DNA from: JBFKPQ01 sp041628225
GTDB taxonomy: Bacteria > Actinomycetota > Acidimicrobiia > Spongiisociales > JAENVV01
Assembly: GCA_041628225.1 (NCBI GenBank)
Contig: JBFKPQ010000026.1
Span: forward strand, 1-21,053
Reading direction: 5' to 3'
Length of the DNA stretch: 21,053 nt
Below are positions 7,115 to 15,259 of the stretch, piece after piece (positions within the stretch are counted from its first letter, which is position 1; each line of letters begins with the position of its first letter). Below the pieces are notes generated by a model. That model was given only the letters and a program-made list of their open reading frames with translations. It was not told where the DNA came from and ran no database searches. A program made the translations under genes and the position numbers.

Positions 7115-9489
7115 AGGTCTCCCTCAGCTGGCTGTCGGAGTACATCGACCTGCCGACCACCGACCCGGCCGACCTGGCCGACGCGCTGGCGGGTCTGGGC
7201 CACGAGGTCGAGGGCTACGAGGTGCTCGAGCCCGCCTTCCGCGGCGTGGTGGTCGGCAAGGTGCTCGACATCCAGCCGCATCCGGACGCCGACAAGATCC
7301 GCGTGTGCACCGTGACCACCGGGGGCGAGCCGGAACAGATCATCTGCGGTGCGTGGAACTTCTCCGAGGGCGCCGTCGTACCGGTCGCCGTGCCCGGCGC
7401 GGTGCTCGGAAAGGACTTCGAGATCACGCGACGCGACATCCGCGGGGTCACGTCGAACGGCATGATCTGTTCTTCGGTCGAGCTCGGACTCGGCGATGAC
7501 GCCGACGGCATCATGGTGCTCGATCCCGACACCCCCATCGGGGACGACTTCGCCAAGCACGTGGCCCTGCCTGATGTGGTGTTCGACCTGTCGATCACAC
7601 CCAACCGGCCCGACGCCATGTCGATGATCGGGGTAGCCCGCGACCTGGCGGCCCTCTACGGGGTCAACGTGCGGTGGCCCGACGTGGTGGTCCACCCGAT
7701 CGACGAGCAGCTGACGGTCGATGTCTCGATCGAGGACCCGGTCGGCTGCCGAAGATTCGTCGCCCGCGAGGTAAGGGCCGTCGAACTCGGCGATTCGCCC
7801 CAGTGGATGCAGCAGCGCCTGCGACGGGCGGGAGTTCGCGCCATCAACAACATCGTCGACATCTCCAACTACGTGATGCTCGAACTCGGTCAGCCGACCC
7901 ACACCTTCGACTTCGAGCGGGTCGGCGGCGGTGCCATCGTCGTCCGACGGGCCAAGGCGGGGGAGCGCCTGACCACGCTGGACGGGATCACACGTGAGCT
8001 GACGGAGGATGACCTCGTCGTGGCGGACGCAGCGGTGGCTTCTTCGCTGGCGGGCACGATGGGTGGTGAGGACTCCGAGGTGTCGCCCACAACGCATCAC
8101 GTGCTCGTCGAAGCCGCCTCGTGGGATCCGCCCACCGTGCTACACATGTCGCGCCGTCACAACCTCCGATCGGAGGCATCCGCCCGCTTCGAACGCGGCG
8201 TCGACCCCAACCTCCCGCTCCTGGCGGCCGACCGGGTCACGCAACTCATCGCCGAACTCGCGAACGGACAGCCGCTGTCAGGAGTGGCCGACGTCTATCC
8301 GACGACCGAGCAGCCCCACCCGATCTCGCTGCCTATCGCCGAGGTGGAACGCATCCTCGGAATTCCGCTTGGTGCCGACGAGGTCGCAGGGTTGCTGCGA
8401 CGCCTGGGCATGGAGGTCTCGGGCGACGATCCCATCGAGGTGCAGGTACCGACCAACCGTCCCGACCTCACCCGGCCCATCGATCTCGTCGAAGAGGTGG
8501 CGCGCCTCCACGGATACGACGCCTTCCCCGAGACGCTCCCGGCGGGTCCCGGCGGTGGACTCACCACGGAACAGCGACGCCAGCGACGCCTGCGGTCGGT
8601 GGTCGAAGGAGCCGGGTTCTCCGAGGCCCTGACGTTCAGCTTTCACGGGACGACGGAACTCGGCATGCTCGGCGTGGGACCCGACGACATCCGGAGCCGC
8701 GCCATCGAGGTCAAGAACCCCCTTCGCGAGGAGGAGTCACTGCTGCGGACGACGCTGCTGCCCGGCCTGCTGAAGGCGACCCGCTTCAACACGAGCCATG
8801 GTCGCCGCGACGTGGCCCTCTACGAGTTCGGCAAGGTCTTCTACGACGAAGAGGCGCCGGAACTGACGGTCGTCCCAGAACAGCCGGATCACCTCGGCTT
8901 TGTCGCGGTCGGCGCCCTGCAGGGCCGGCCCGTCGACGTCTACACGGCCACGGCCGTCTGGCGCCTGGTCGCCCGGCAGATGGGTCTGCCGGCGGCCGAC
9001 GTCGCTTCGGCGCACGTTCCGTTCCTGCACCCCGGCCGGGGGGCCGACGTGTTGATGGACGGGACGGTGATCGGCTTCGTCGGGGAACTTCATCCCGCCG
9101 CCGCACGGGCCTACGGACTGACGGGTCGCGTCGCCGTCGGCGAGGTCGCGGTGGCACCCATCGTCCGCCAGCCCGGACTCTGGGAGCTGACCGAACCGAG
9201 CCTGTTTCCGCCCGTGCAGTTCGACCTCTCGTTCGAGGTCCCGGATACCATTCCCGGCGGTGCCATCCTGGCCGCGGGTCGTCGCGCCGGAGGAGAACTC
9301 GTCGAGCGCATCGAGCTCTTCGACGAGTTCTCGGGAGGGTCGCTGCCGGAGGGTGTGCGAGCCGTCGGATTCCGCTACACGCTCCGAGCGCCCGACCGGA
9401 CGCTCACGAACGAAGAGATGGGTCCGGTGCGAGCATCGATCATCGAAGCGGCCCGTCAGGCGGGCGCCACCCTGCGAGGAGCGAACTGA
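7111..9489 (+). CDS. pheT: Phenylalanyl-tRNA synthetase beta subunit
   Basis: Structural and editing partner of PheS, 792 aa, the usual bacterial length. Domains in order: an N-terminal region starting MKVSLSWLSEYIDLP; an EMAP-like tRNA-binding OB fold (about 39-150, VVGKVLDIQPHPDADKIRVC); the B3/B4 editing domain (~205-380, NNIVDISNYVMLELGQPTH and SEASARFERGVDP); B5 (~400-475, VPTNRPDLTRPIDLVEEVAR); a catalytic-like core (NPLREEESLLRTTLLPGLL); and a C-terminal ferredoxin-fold anticodon-binding domain (~698-791, FPPVQFDLSFEV ... FRYTLRAPDRTLTNEE). It starts in an ATGA overlap with pheS and its TGA overlaps the argF ATG. Confidence 0.97.
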   Translation: MKVSLSWLSEYIDLPTTDPADLADALAGLGHEVEGYEVLEPAFRGVVVGKVLDIQPHPDADKIRVCTVTTGGEPEQIICGAWNFSEGAVVPVAVPGAVLGKDFEITRRDIRGVTSNGMICSSVELGLGDDADGIMVLDPDTPIGDDFAKHVALPDVVFDLSITPNRPDAMSMIGVARDLAALYGVNVRWPDVVVHPIDEQLTVDVSIEDPVGCRRFVAREVRAVELGDSPQWMQQRLRRAGVRAINNIVDISNYVMLELGQPTHTFDFERVGGGAIVVRRAKAGERLTTLDGITRELTEDDLVVADAAVASSLAGTMGGEDSEVSPTTHHVLVEAASWDPPTVLHMSRRHNLRSEASARFERGVDPNLPLLAADRVTQLIAELANGQPLSGVADVYPTTEQPHPISLPIAEVERILGIPLGADEVAGLLRRLGMEVSGDDPIEVQVPTNRPDLTRPIDLVEEVARLHGYDAFPETLPAGPGGGLTTEQRRQRRLRSVVEGAGFSEALTFSFHGTTELGMLGVGPDDIRSRAIEVKNPLREEESLLRTTLLPGLLKATRFNTSHGRRDVALYEFGKVFYDEEAPELTVVPEQPDHLGFVAVGALQGRPVDVYTATAVWRLVARQMGLPAADVASAHVPFLHPGRGADVLMDGTVIGFVGELHPAAARAYGLTGRVAVGEVAVAPIVRQPGLWELTEPSLFPPVQFDLSFEVPDTIPGGAILAAGRRAGGELVERIELFDEFSGGSLPEGVRAVGFRYTLRAPDRTLTNEEMGPVRASIIEAARQAGATLRGAN

Positions 9490-10373
9490 TGGATTTCCTG
9501 ACCATCGCCGACACGGATCCGGCAGCCGTCGAGCGCATGGTGCGTTTGGCGGCCTCCGCCAAGGCCGAACCGGCCCAGTACGGCGACGTCCTCGCCGGCC
9601 AGACCGTCGGGCTGTTCTTCATGAAGCCGTCCACGCGCACGCGGGTCTCGTCCGAAGTGGCGGTGCTCCAGATGGGCGGCAACCCACTCGTCCTCAAGGA
9701 CTCCGAGGTGGGGTTGGGTGGCCGGGAGTCGGTTGCCGACGTGGCACGAGTCCTCGACCGATATCTCGACGTTCTGGCCTTCCGTGTGTTCGATCATGCC
9801 GATCTCGTCACGCTGGCCGACCAGGCCGACGCGCCGGTCATCAACCTGCTGTCGGATCTGGAGCACCCCTGCCAGGCCATCGCCGACCTTCAGACGCTCG
9901 CCGAACACGTCCCGCTGGAAGGCGCCACGCTCGCCTACCTGGGTGACGGCAACAACGTGTGCCATTCGCTGATGCTGGCGGCGACGATGACCGGGGTGTC
10001 CGTCCGCGTCGCCAGTCCGTCTGGATACGAGCCGAGCCCCGCCTACGTCGAGCGAGCGCGCGCATATGGCGAGGTGCTCATCACGACCGATCCGGCTGAA
10101 GCGGTAGACGGCGCCGACGCCGTCTACACCGACGTGTGGGCGTCGATGGGCCAGGAATCCGAACGGGCCGACCGCCTCGCCCTGTTCCGGCCGTATTCGG
10201 TGACCACCGACCTGCTGGCGGCCGCCAAGGCCGACGCCATCTTCCTGCACTGCCTCCCCGCCCACCGGGGCGAAGAGGTTGCCGCACAGGTGATGGAACA
10301 CGAGCGGTCGAGGGTGTTCGACCAGGCCGAAAACCGGCTGCACGCCTTCAAAGGCGTCCTTCTCGGCCTTTGA
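9489..10373 (+). CDS. argF: Ornithine carbamoyltransferase
   Basis: Transfers the carbamoyl group of carbamoyl phosphate to ornithine, giving citrulline for arginine synthesis. The 294-aa protein has the carbamoyl-phosphate loop PSTRTRVS (STRTR at 48-52), HPCQAIADLQT (126-136), GDGNNVCHSL, the ornithine-specific SMG loop in DVWASMGQE (~215-223) and HCLPAHRGEEV (254-264). SMG and HCLP separate it from aspartate carbamoyltransferases. It is slightly short (300-330 is common). The start ATG overlaps the pheT stop by one base, and the stop overlaps the TTG start of the next gene. In many actinobacteria pheST is followed by a whole argCJBDFRGH cluster; here only argF remains beside pheT. Confidence 0.94.
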   Translation: MDFLTIADTDPAAVERMVRLAASAKAEPAQYGDVLAGQTVGLFFMKPSTRTRVSSEVAVLQMGGNPLVLKDSEVGLGGRESVADVARVLDRYLDVLAFRVFDHADLVTLADQADAPVINLLSDLEHPCQAIADLQTLAEHVPLEGATLAYLGDGNNVCHSLMLAATMTGVSVRVASPSGYEPSPAYVERARAYGEVLITTDPAEAVDGADAVYTDVWASMGQESERADRLALFRPYSVTTDLLAAAKADAIFLHCLPAHRGEEVAAQVMEHERSRVFDQAENRLHAFKGVLLGL

Positions 10374-10915
10374 GCGGCTGGCTCGCCGAACTGCTCCAAG
10401 GCGCGGTCCACGAAGCCGCACCGAGGCTCCTGGGTCATCATCTCGTGAGCGAGGTGGGCGGGGTACGCACGGCCATTCGACTCAGCGAAGTCGAGGCATA
10501 TGGAGGCACCGATGATCCGGCCAGCCACGCGTACCGACGGCAGACGGAGCGCAACTCGGCGATGTTCGGCCCGGCCGGCACCGCGTATGTCTATCGCTCC
10601 TACGGCATCCACTGGTGCCTCAACGTCGTCACCGGCTCGGCCGGACACCCGTCGGCCGTGTTGGTGCGGGCCGGAGTACCGGTCGCCGGCACCGACGTCA
10701 TGATCGGTCGCCGGGGCCGCACCGACCATCTCACCGACGGACCCGGCAAACTCTGTCAGGCACTCGGGGTCACCGGCGTACTGGACGGCGTCGCACTCAC
10801 GGCCGGCGTGTTGCGGCTCGAACCGGGCGAACCGGCGCCGGCGTACGAGGCCACGCCTCGGATCGGGATCAGCCGGGGCGTTGACAGGCGGTGGCGATTC
10901 GTCGTCAGGGATTGA
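10370..10915 (+). CDS. mpg: 3-methyladenine DNA glycosylase (AAG/MPG family)
   Basis: Base-excision repair enzyme that removes alkylated and deaminated purines. The chosen start is TTG at 10370, overlapping the argF TGA by 4 nt, which gives 181 aa beginning MSGWLAELLQG. Family motifs are intact: RLSEVEAYGG with catalytic Glu42 and base-stacking Tyr44 (equivalent to human Glu125 and Tyr127), DDPASHA with His53 (His136), ERNSAMFGPAGTAYVYRSYG with Tyr75 and intercalating Tyr78 (Tyr159 and Tyr162), and GPGKLCQALGV. The frame stays open far upstream inside argF, but that part is not homologous. Its 3' end overlaps the convergent penicillin-binding protein gene by 11 nt. Confidence 0.92.
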   Translation: MSGWLAELLQGAVHEAAPRLLGHHLVSEVGGVRTAIRLSEVEAYGGTDDPASHAYRRQTERNSAMFGPAGTAYVYRSYGIHWCLNVVTGSAGHPSAVLVRAGVPVAGTDVMIGRRGRTDHLTDGPGKLCQALGVTGVLDGVALTAGVLRLEPGEPAPAYEATPRIGISRGVDRRWRFVVRD

Positions 10916-13295
10916 CCCACACGGTCAGCGTTCCTTCGGCCGGGCTGCCACCCACGGGGGATTGCTTCCAGACCAGTCCCGACCGGCGGGACGCGTCGGC
11001 AGGGTCGGACTCGGCTTCGGTGATGACTTCGAGGCCAACGCCCATGTCGCCGATCGAGACCCGCACCTCGTCCAGCGTGAAGCCGAGCACCAACGGAATG
11101 GTCGTTCCGTACTCGGGTCCGGCGACCGTCAGCTCCACCGTGGCGCCGAGCTGCGCCGGGAACCCCGCCGAGGGCGCCTGGTTGAACACCGTGCCCTGGG
11201 GGAGGCCACCACCTTCGCTCCAGTCGATGTGGACGTTGAACCCCACTTCCTGGAGCAGGGACGTGGCGGTGGCGAGATCCCGGCCGATCACGTCGGGCAC
11301 GCTCCACGACCCGGCTTCCACCACGCCGTCGGGGTTGTGGACCGGGCAGACGACCGTGGGGGCGGTCTCGGCGGGGAGGCGCAGCGTCTGGATGTGCTGG
11401 CGTGGGCAGAACGGACCGGCCAGGAATCCAGTCGACGTGTCCACTTCGACCTGCACGACGCCGTTCTCGTCCGGTGCGGGCAACGCCCCGATGCCGGTGC
11501 CCGCCAGCGCCTGTGAGGCGAACGCCGACCAGATCTGGGCGGGGTACGAACCGCCGACCACGGTGATCTCGGTGGTGGGAGGCTCCATGGCCACCTGACC
11601 CTCGGCGTAGCCGACCCACACCGCCGCCGCCATCTCCGGGGTGTAACCGACGAACCAGGCGTCACGATGGGCTTGCGACGTGCCGGTCTTGCCGGCCACC
11701 GGTCGGCCGATCTGGGCGCGCTGGGCGGTGCCCCTGCGGACCACTTCGGACAGCGCCGCGGTCACCTGCTGCGAGACGTCACGGCTCAGGGCCTCGGTGA
11801 CGATCGGCACGGGCTGATAGAGGTTCACGCCCGCCGACGTCTCGATGGACGTCACGAAGAGCGGGTCGATGTGCACGCCGTTGGCCGCGAACGTGCCGTA
11901 GGCCGAGGCCATGTCCAAGACGCTGACTTCCTGCGCTCCGAGCGCAATCGAGTGGAACGGTTGGAGGGGGGAGGTGATGCCGGCCGCCGATGCCACCTCC
12001 ACCACCGCCTGCGGTCCGACCGCGTTGACGAGCTGCGCGTACACGACGTTCACGGAGAACACGGTGGCCTCGAGCAGGCTGAGGGCCGGGAACGCCGAGC
12101 CCGCATAGTTCTCCACGGCCCACGGCCCGCTCGGCGTCTGGACCACCACCGAGCGGCCGCCCGAGAAGGTGGTCTGGAGCGTCATGCCTTGTTCGAGAGC
12201 CGCCGCCAGCACGAACGGCTTGAACGACGATCCGGCCTGGCGGAGACCCTGGGTGGCGAGATTGAAACGGCCATAGTCGCTGTCGGGAGCGTAGAAGTCG
12301 GCGCCACCGACCACGGCCAGAACATATCCTGTTGACGGCTCGACAGCCACCAACGCCGCGTCGGGGCCGACCTCTGGCATGACGGCGGCCACGGCGGCTT
12401 CGGCCGCAGCCTGGACTTCGGGATCGAGCGTTGTGTAGATGCGCAACCCGCCCCTGAACAGGGCGTGATAGCGGTCCGTCGGCGTCAGGCCGAGCGCCGG
12501 GTCGTCGAGGAGCCGGCGCTTCACCTCTTCGGTGAAGTAGGGATACCTGGCCTCCTCCGGCGCAAGCGGGGGAGCGAGGACCAGGGCTTCCTGGTCGGCC
12601 GCCACGGCTTGTTCCGGGGTGATCCATCCCAGCTCACTCATCTTCCCGAGCACCACACGCCGCCGGTCGAGGGCCGCCTCGGGGTTGTCGTACGGGTCGG
12701 TCGTGGACGGATTCTGGATGAGCCCGGCCAGCAACGCCGCCTCGCCCAGCGTGAGGTCCCGCACCTGCTTGCCGAAGAAGTGCGCGGCGGCCTGGCCGAC
12801 GCCGTAGGCCCCGTCTCCGAAGTAGACGGTGTTCAGGTACCGCTCGAGGATCTCTTCCTTCGACAGGGACTCCTCGAGCCGGATGGCGAGCGACGCTTCT
12901 TCGATCTTGCGGTCGATGGTGACCTCGGGAGTCAGGACGACGTTCTTGATGTACTGCTGCGTGATGGTCGACGCGCCTTGGACGACGCCGCCGGCGTCCA
13001 GGTTGGTGATGAGGGCGCGTGCGATGGCGCGGAGATCCACGCCGGGGTGGATCCAGAACCGCTCGTCCTCGATGGCCACGACGGCATTGATGAGAGGCTC
13101 CGACAGTTCGTCGAACTCGATCAGGACGCGGTTCTCTTCGGCGTGCCATTGCGCCAAGATCGAGCCGTCGGCGGCGTAGACGATCGACGTGAGCCCGAGT
13201 TCACCGATGCCCGGATCGTCGAGTGGTTGGATGTTGGCGTTGCACGCCGCAAGCAGCAACGAAGCCGCCGCGACGAGCGCGGACCACCGTCGCAT
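10905..13295 (-). CDS. Class A penicillin-binding protein (GT51 + transpeptidase) with C-terminal PASTA repeats
   Basis: Builds and cross-links peptidoglycan outside the membrane. From the ATG at 13295 the protein is 796 aa. GT51 domain (~35-210): catalytic Glu76 in AIEDERFWIHPGVD, QGASTITQQYIKN, ERYLNTVYFGDGAYGVGQ. Transpeptidase (~300-570): nucleophile Ser356 in SSFK (356-359), SVN (414-416), KTGT (536-539). C-terminus: one clear PASTA domain (VPDVIGRDLATATSLLQEVG...) and a second, degenerate one ending VWVNP. The N-terminus reads MRRWSALVAAASLLLAAC: a lipobox (LAAC, Cys18) rather than the usual cytoplasmic tail and membrane anchor. An in-frame GTG or ATG further upstream (to 13352) would bury that signal, so 13295 is preferred; GGAG lies 10 nt before it. 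Divergent from tyrS, convergent with mpg. Confidence 0.92.
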   Translation of the reverse strand: MRRWSALVAAASLLLAACNANIQPLDDPGIGELGLTSIVYAADGSILAQWHAEENRVLIEFDELSEPLINAVVAIEDERFWIHPGVDLRAIARALITNLDAGGVVQGASTITQQYIKNVVLTPEVTIDRKIEEASLAIRLEESLSKEEILERYLNTVYFGDGAYGVGQAAAHFFGKQVRDLTLGEAALLAGLIQNPSTTDPYDNPEAALDRRRVVLGKMSELGWITPEQAVAADQEALVLAPPLAPEEARYPYFTEEVKRRLLDDPALGLTPTDRYHALFRGGLRIYTTLDPEVQAAAEAAVAAVMPEVGPDAALVAVEPSTGYVLAVVGGADFYAPDSDYGRFNLATQGLRQAGSSFKPFVLAAALEQGMTLQTTFSGGRSVVVQTPSGPWAVENYAGSAFPALSLLEATVFSVNVVYAQLVNAVGPQAVVEVASAAGITSPLQPFHSIALGAQEVSVLDMASAYGTFAANGVHIDPLFVTSIETSAGVNLYQPVPIVTEALSRDVSQQVTAALSEVVRRGTAQRAQIGRPVAGKTGTSQAHRDAWFVGYTPEMAAAVWVGYAEGQVAMEPPTTEITVVGGSYPAQIWSAFASQALAGTGIGALPAPDENGVVQVEVDTSTGFLAGPFCPRQHIQTLRLPAETAPTVVCPVHNPDGVVEAGSWSVPDVIGRDLATATSLLQEVGFNVHIDWSEGGGLPQGTVFNQAPSAGFPAQLGATVELTVAGPEYGTTIPLVLGFTLDEVRVSIGDMGVGLEVITEAESDPADASRRSGLVWKQSPVGGSPAEGTLTVWVNP

Positions 13296-13389
13296 GAAAC
13301 CCTTACTCCAGTGGGCTGCAGGGTACCGGTCCTTCCGAATCGAATGGATCATTTCGCCTGGTTAGGCTGCCGCTGACGCGGAGGGAACC
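13296..13389. other. Divergent intergenic region between the penicillin-binding protein gene and tyrS
   Basis: These 94 bp must hold the starts of both divergent transcripts. On the plus strand TAGGCT at 13363-13368 could be a -10 box, but no convincing -35 box lies at the right distance. GGAGG at 13380-13384 is the SD for tyrS. No convincing minus-strand promoter was recognised, and no T-box-like leader fits. Confidence 0.4.
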
Positions 13390-14586
13390 GTGGCCGACGA
13401 CGGACGACAACTCACCGACCTCATGCGCGGCGTGGACACGCTGGCACCGGAGAGCGAACTGGCTGACCGGCTGGCCGCGGGCGATCCGCTCCGGGTCAAG
13501 TTGGGGCTCGACCCGACGGCCCCGAACGTGACGTTGGGCTGGGCCGTCGTGCTCCGCAAGCTCCGCCAGTTCCAAGAGTGGGGCCACACGGCGGTGCTGA
13601 TCGTCGGTGACTTCACCGCTCAGGTGGGCGATCCGTCGGGCAAGAGCGAAACCCGGCGGCGTCTGTCGGAGGACGAGGTGCGCGGGTACGCCGAGGCCGT
13701 TCTCGCCGAGTTCGAGAAGGTGTTGCTACCGGAGCCCCTCGAGGTGCGGTACAACTCGGAGTGGCTGGCGGACCTCGACATGGCCGATGTGCTGGAGCTG
13801 ACGTCGAAGGTCACCGTCGCCCAGATGCTCGAACGCGACGACTTCCGCAAGCGGTTCACGGACCAGCGCCCCATCTCGGTCATGGAGTTCATGTATCCAT
13901 TGCTGCAGGGCTACGACTCGGTCGCCGTGAAAGCCGACATCGAGCTCGGAGGGGCCGACCAGCTCTGGAACCTCATGATGGGAAGGGTGCTCCAGGAGCG
14001 GTACGGACTGCGGCCCCAGATGGCCCTGACCATGCCGCTGCTCATCGGGACGGACGGTGAGCAGAAGATGTCGCAGTCGCTCGACAACTACATCGGCGTG
14101 TCCGACGAACCAGCCGACATGTTCGGCAAGGTCATGAGCATCCCGGATCACCTCATGGGCCAATGGTTCGAGCTCGCCACCGGCGTGCCCACTGAGGAGA
14201 TCGAGGCGCTCATGGCGGCATTGGACGCGGGCACGGCCCATCCCGGCGAGACCAAAAGGCGCCTCGGTCGTGAAATCGTGAAGCTGTACCACGGCCTCGA
14301 AGCAGCGCCGGCCGCCGAAGCGGCCTTCGATCAGGTGTTCCGCCAAGGAGGCGTGCCCGACGACGTAGCGTCGATTCACCTCCCGGCCGACGACCCCGTC
14401 TGGTTGCCCGCCGTGATGGCCGACGCCGGACTGGTGTCGTCGAATTCCGAAGGACGCCGCATGGTGTCCCAGGGAGCGGTCAAAGTGGACGGCGTGCGAC
14501 TCGAGGACGAAACCTGCGCGCGCTCCGATCTCGTGGGACGCGTCCTCCAGGTCGGCAAGCGACGGTTCGTGAGGCTGGACGGATGA
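13390..14586 (+). CDS. tyrS: Tyrosyl-tRNA synthetase with atypical HIGH and KMSKS motifs
   Basis: Class I synthetase charging tRNA-Tyr, 398 aa from GTG at 13390, with GGAGG 5 nt upstream. It resembles the TyrZ/Thermus-type branch: KLGLDPTAPN, VVLRKLRQFQEWGH, IVGDFTAQVGDPSGKSETR, YPLLQGYDSVAVKADIELGG and an S4 RNA-binding domain at ~335-398 (AGLVSSNSEGRRMVSQGAVKVDG). The HIGH motif, normally HxGH, is T48-L49-G50-W51, so both histidines are replaced. The KMSKS loop is KMSQS (226-230), keeping the first lysine. Either this is a lineage-specific active form or a second, specialised TyrRS. The position after mpg matches the usual actinobacterial order. Its stop overlaps the next gene (ATGA). Confidence 0.92.
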   Translation: MADDGRQLTDLMRGVDTLAPESELADRLAAGDPLRVKLGLDPTAPNVTLGWAVVLRKLRQFQEWGHTAVLIVGDFTAQVGDPSGKSETRRRLSEDEVRGYAEAVLAEFEKVLLPEPLEVRYNSEWLADLDMADVLELTSKVTVAQMLERDDFRKRFTDQRPISVMEFMYPLLQGYDSVAVKADIELGGADQLWNLMMGRVLQERYGLRPQMALTMPLLIGTDGEQKMSQSLDNYIGVSDEPADMFGKVMSIPDHLMGQWFELATGVPTEEIEALMAALDAGTAHPGETKRRLGREIVKLYHGLEAAPAAEAAFDQVFRQGGVPDDVASIHLPADDPVWLPAVMADAGLVSSNSEGRRMVSQGAVKVDGVRLEDETCARSDLVGRVLQVGKRRFVRLDG

Positions 14587-15023
14587 CCGTTCCCCACGTC
14601 GAGAAGGAACCGCTGGCCGCCGAGGTCTTCCTGGCGGACGGGAGCGTGTTCTTGGGCTCCATCTACCTCACCGCAGCGCCGACGACCGGCCACCCGATGC
14701 GTCAGCTGCTCGAGGGCGATAGCCGGTTGATCCCGTGCCGAGGCGAGTCGGGCGAGCTGGTGCTGCTGGGGCGGCGCTCCGTGGTGGCGGTGCGCGTGGA
14801 CGCCGAGGCACTGGTGGTGCCGGCCGATCTCGACGTCGGACTCCCGATGAAGGTCACAACGGTTGGAGGGCATCGCTTCGCCGGCGTTCTCCACATGCCG
14901 TCTGTCGTGGGTTCGCGCATCTCCGACCTGCTGAACTACGCCGACGCGTGGCTCGTACAGGTCGACGACCATCGACAGGTGTGGCTGTCGAGCGATCAGC
15001 TTCTGCGGGTCGAAGCTCCCTGA
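14583..15023 (+). CDS. Conserved-looking 146-aa protein of unknown function with internal duplication
   Basis: I do not recognise the family. The 146-aa protein overlaps the tyrS stop by 4 nt (ATGA), so it is coupled to tyrS translation. It has no signal peptide or membrane segment. It appears to contain two related halves: DGSVFLGSIYL ... MRQLLEG ... LVLLGRRSVVAVRVD (~19-73) and GGHRFAGVLHM ... ISDLLNY ... VWLSSDQLLRVEAP (~92-146). Each has a Gly-x-x-Phe-x-Gly strand, a spacer, a Leu-Leu turn and closing beta strands, compatible with two small beta-barrels (Sm-like is one guess). Its last ~70 nt are duplicated at 19380-19450. It ends inside the remnant of the convergent hydrolase gene. Confidence 0.75.
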   Translation: MTVPHVEKEPLAAEVFLADGSVFLGSIYLTAAPTTGHPMRQLLEGDSRLIPCRGESGELVLLGRRSVVAVRVDAEALVVPADLDVGLPMKVTTVGGHRFAGVLHMPSVVGSRISDLLNYADAWLVQVDDHRQVWLSSDQLLRVEAP

Positions 15024-15028
15024 GCGAC
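14958..15028 (+). repeat. Junction repeat, left copy
   Basis: This 71-nt segment matches 19380-19450 at 68 of 71 positions with no gap, in direct orientation, 4422 nt apart. It holds the last codons and stop of the 146-aa gene on the plus strand and, on the minus strand, the last codons of a decayed hydrolase copy. Similarity continues in gapped form to about 15192, matching the right copy to about 19698. Confidence 0.93.
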
Positions 15029-15192
15029 AGCGTCCCACAAGCTGCGCCAAGGGCCGGCTTCTGAGACTGCCGCGCCGAGGCGTGGCCCGCCGTACCCGCC
15101 AACGGTGCTCGGCCGTAGGCCTGAGCTCTGGTCACCTGGAACGTACGTTCACCCAAACTTCGGCGAGCCGGGGCGACCGGTTTCGAACCCGC
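14996..15192 (-). pseudogene. Decayed 3' end of an alpha/beta hydrolase gene
   Basis: Read on the minus strand, this stretch contains broken pieces of the C-terminus of the intact hydrolase at 19418-20473. GFETGRP (from ~15190) matches GGFETGRP; GHASARQSQKPALGAA matches GHASVLQFQKPALAAA; and AVAQGASTRRS-stop matches AFVAQGASTLRS-stop. The pieces lie in different frames. One base is missing in the 15157-15192 segment relative to 19662-19698, and about 83 nt are missing between the matched blocks. It cannot encode a functional enzyme, and no 5' portion of the gene is present. Confidence 0.85.
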
Positions 15193-15249
15193 ACCTCGTG
15201 ACAACTGCGCTAGGTTCAAAAGCATCGATGTGGGCGGGGCGGGACGACT

Positions 15250-15258
15250 GGGGGGGGG
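15250..15258 (+). repeat. G9 homopolymer tract at the start of the oxidase gene
   Basis: Nine consecutive G residues end one base before the ATG at 15260. If translation starts at GTG 15230 the tract is coding; if it starts at the ATG the tract occupies the ribosome-binding position. Either way a slipped-strand length change would alter expression. Phase variation is an inference. Confidence 0.7.
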
Positions 15259-15259
15259 A

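Noticed and set aside
8121..9488. Open frame upstream of argF inside pheT, apparently a large fused protein
   Set aside because: It is the +2/+3 shadow of pheT, rich in Arg and Pro; the argF family start is the ATG at 9489.
10136..10369. Upstream extension of the DNA glycosylase inside argF
   Set aside because: Translates to low-complexity Arg/Pro/Gly sequence; the AAG fold begins just after the TTG at 10370.
15182..15216. Promoter for the oxidase gene (TTCGAA with TAGGTT)
   Set aside because: Spacing of 23 nt is too long, and TTCGAA is part of the hydrolase remnant; no promoter could be supported.
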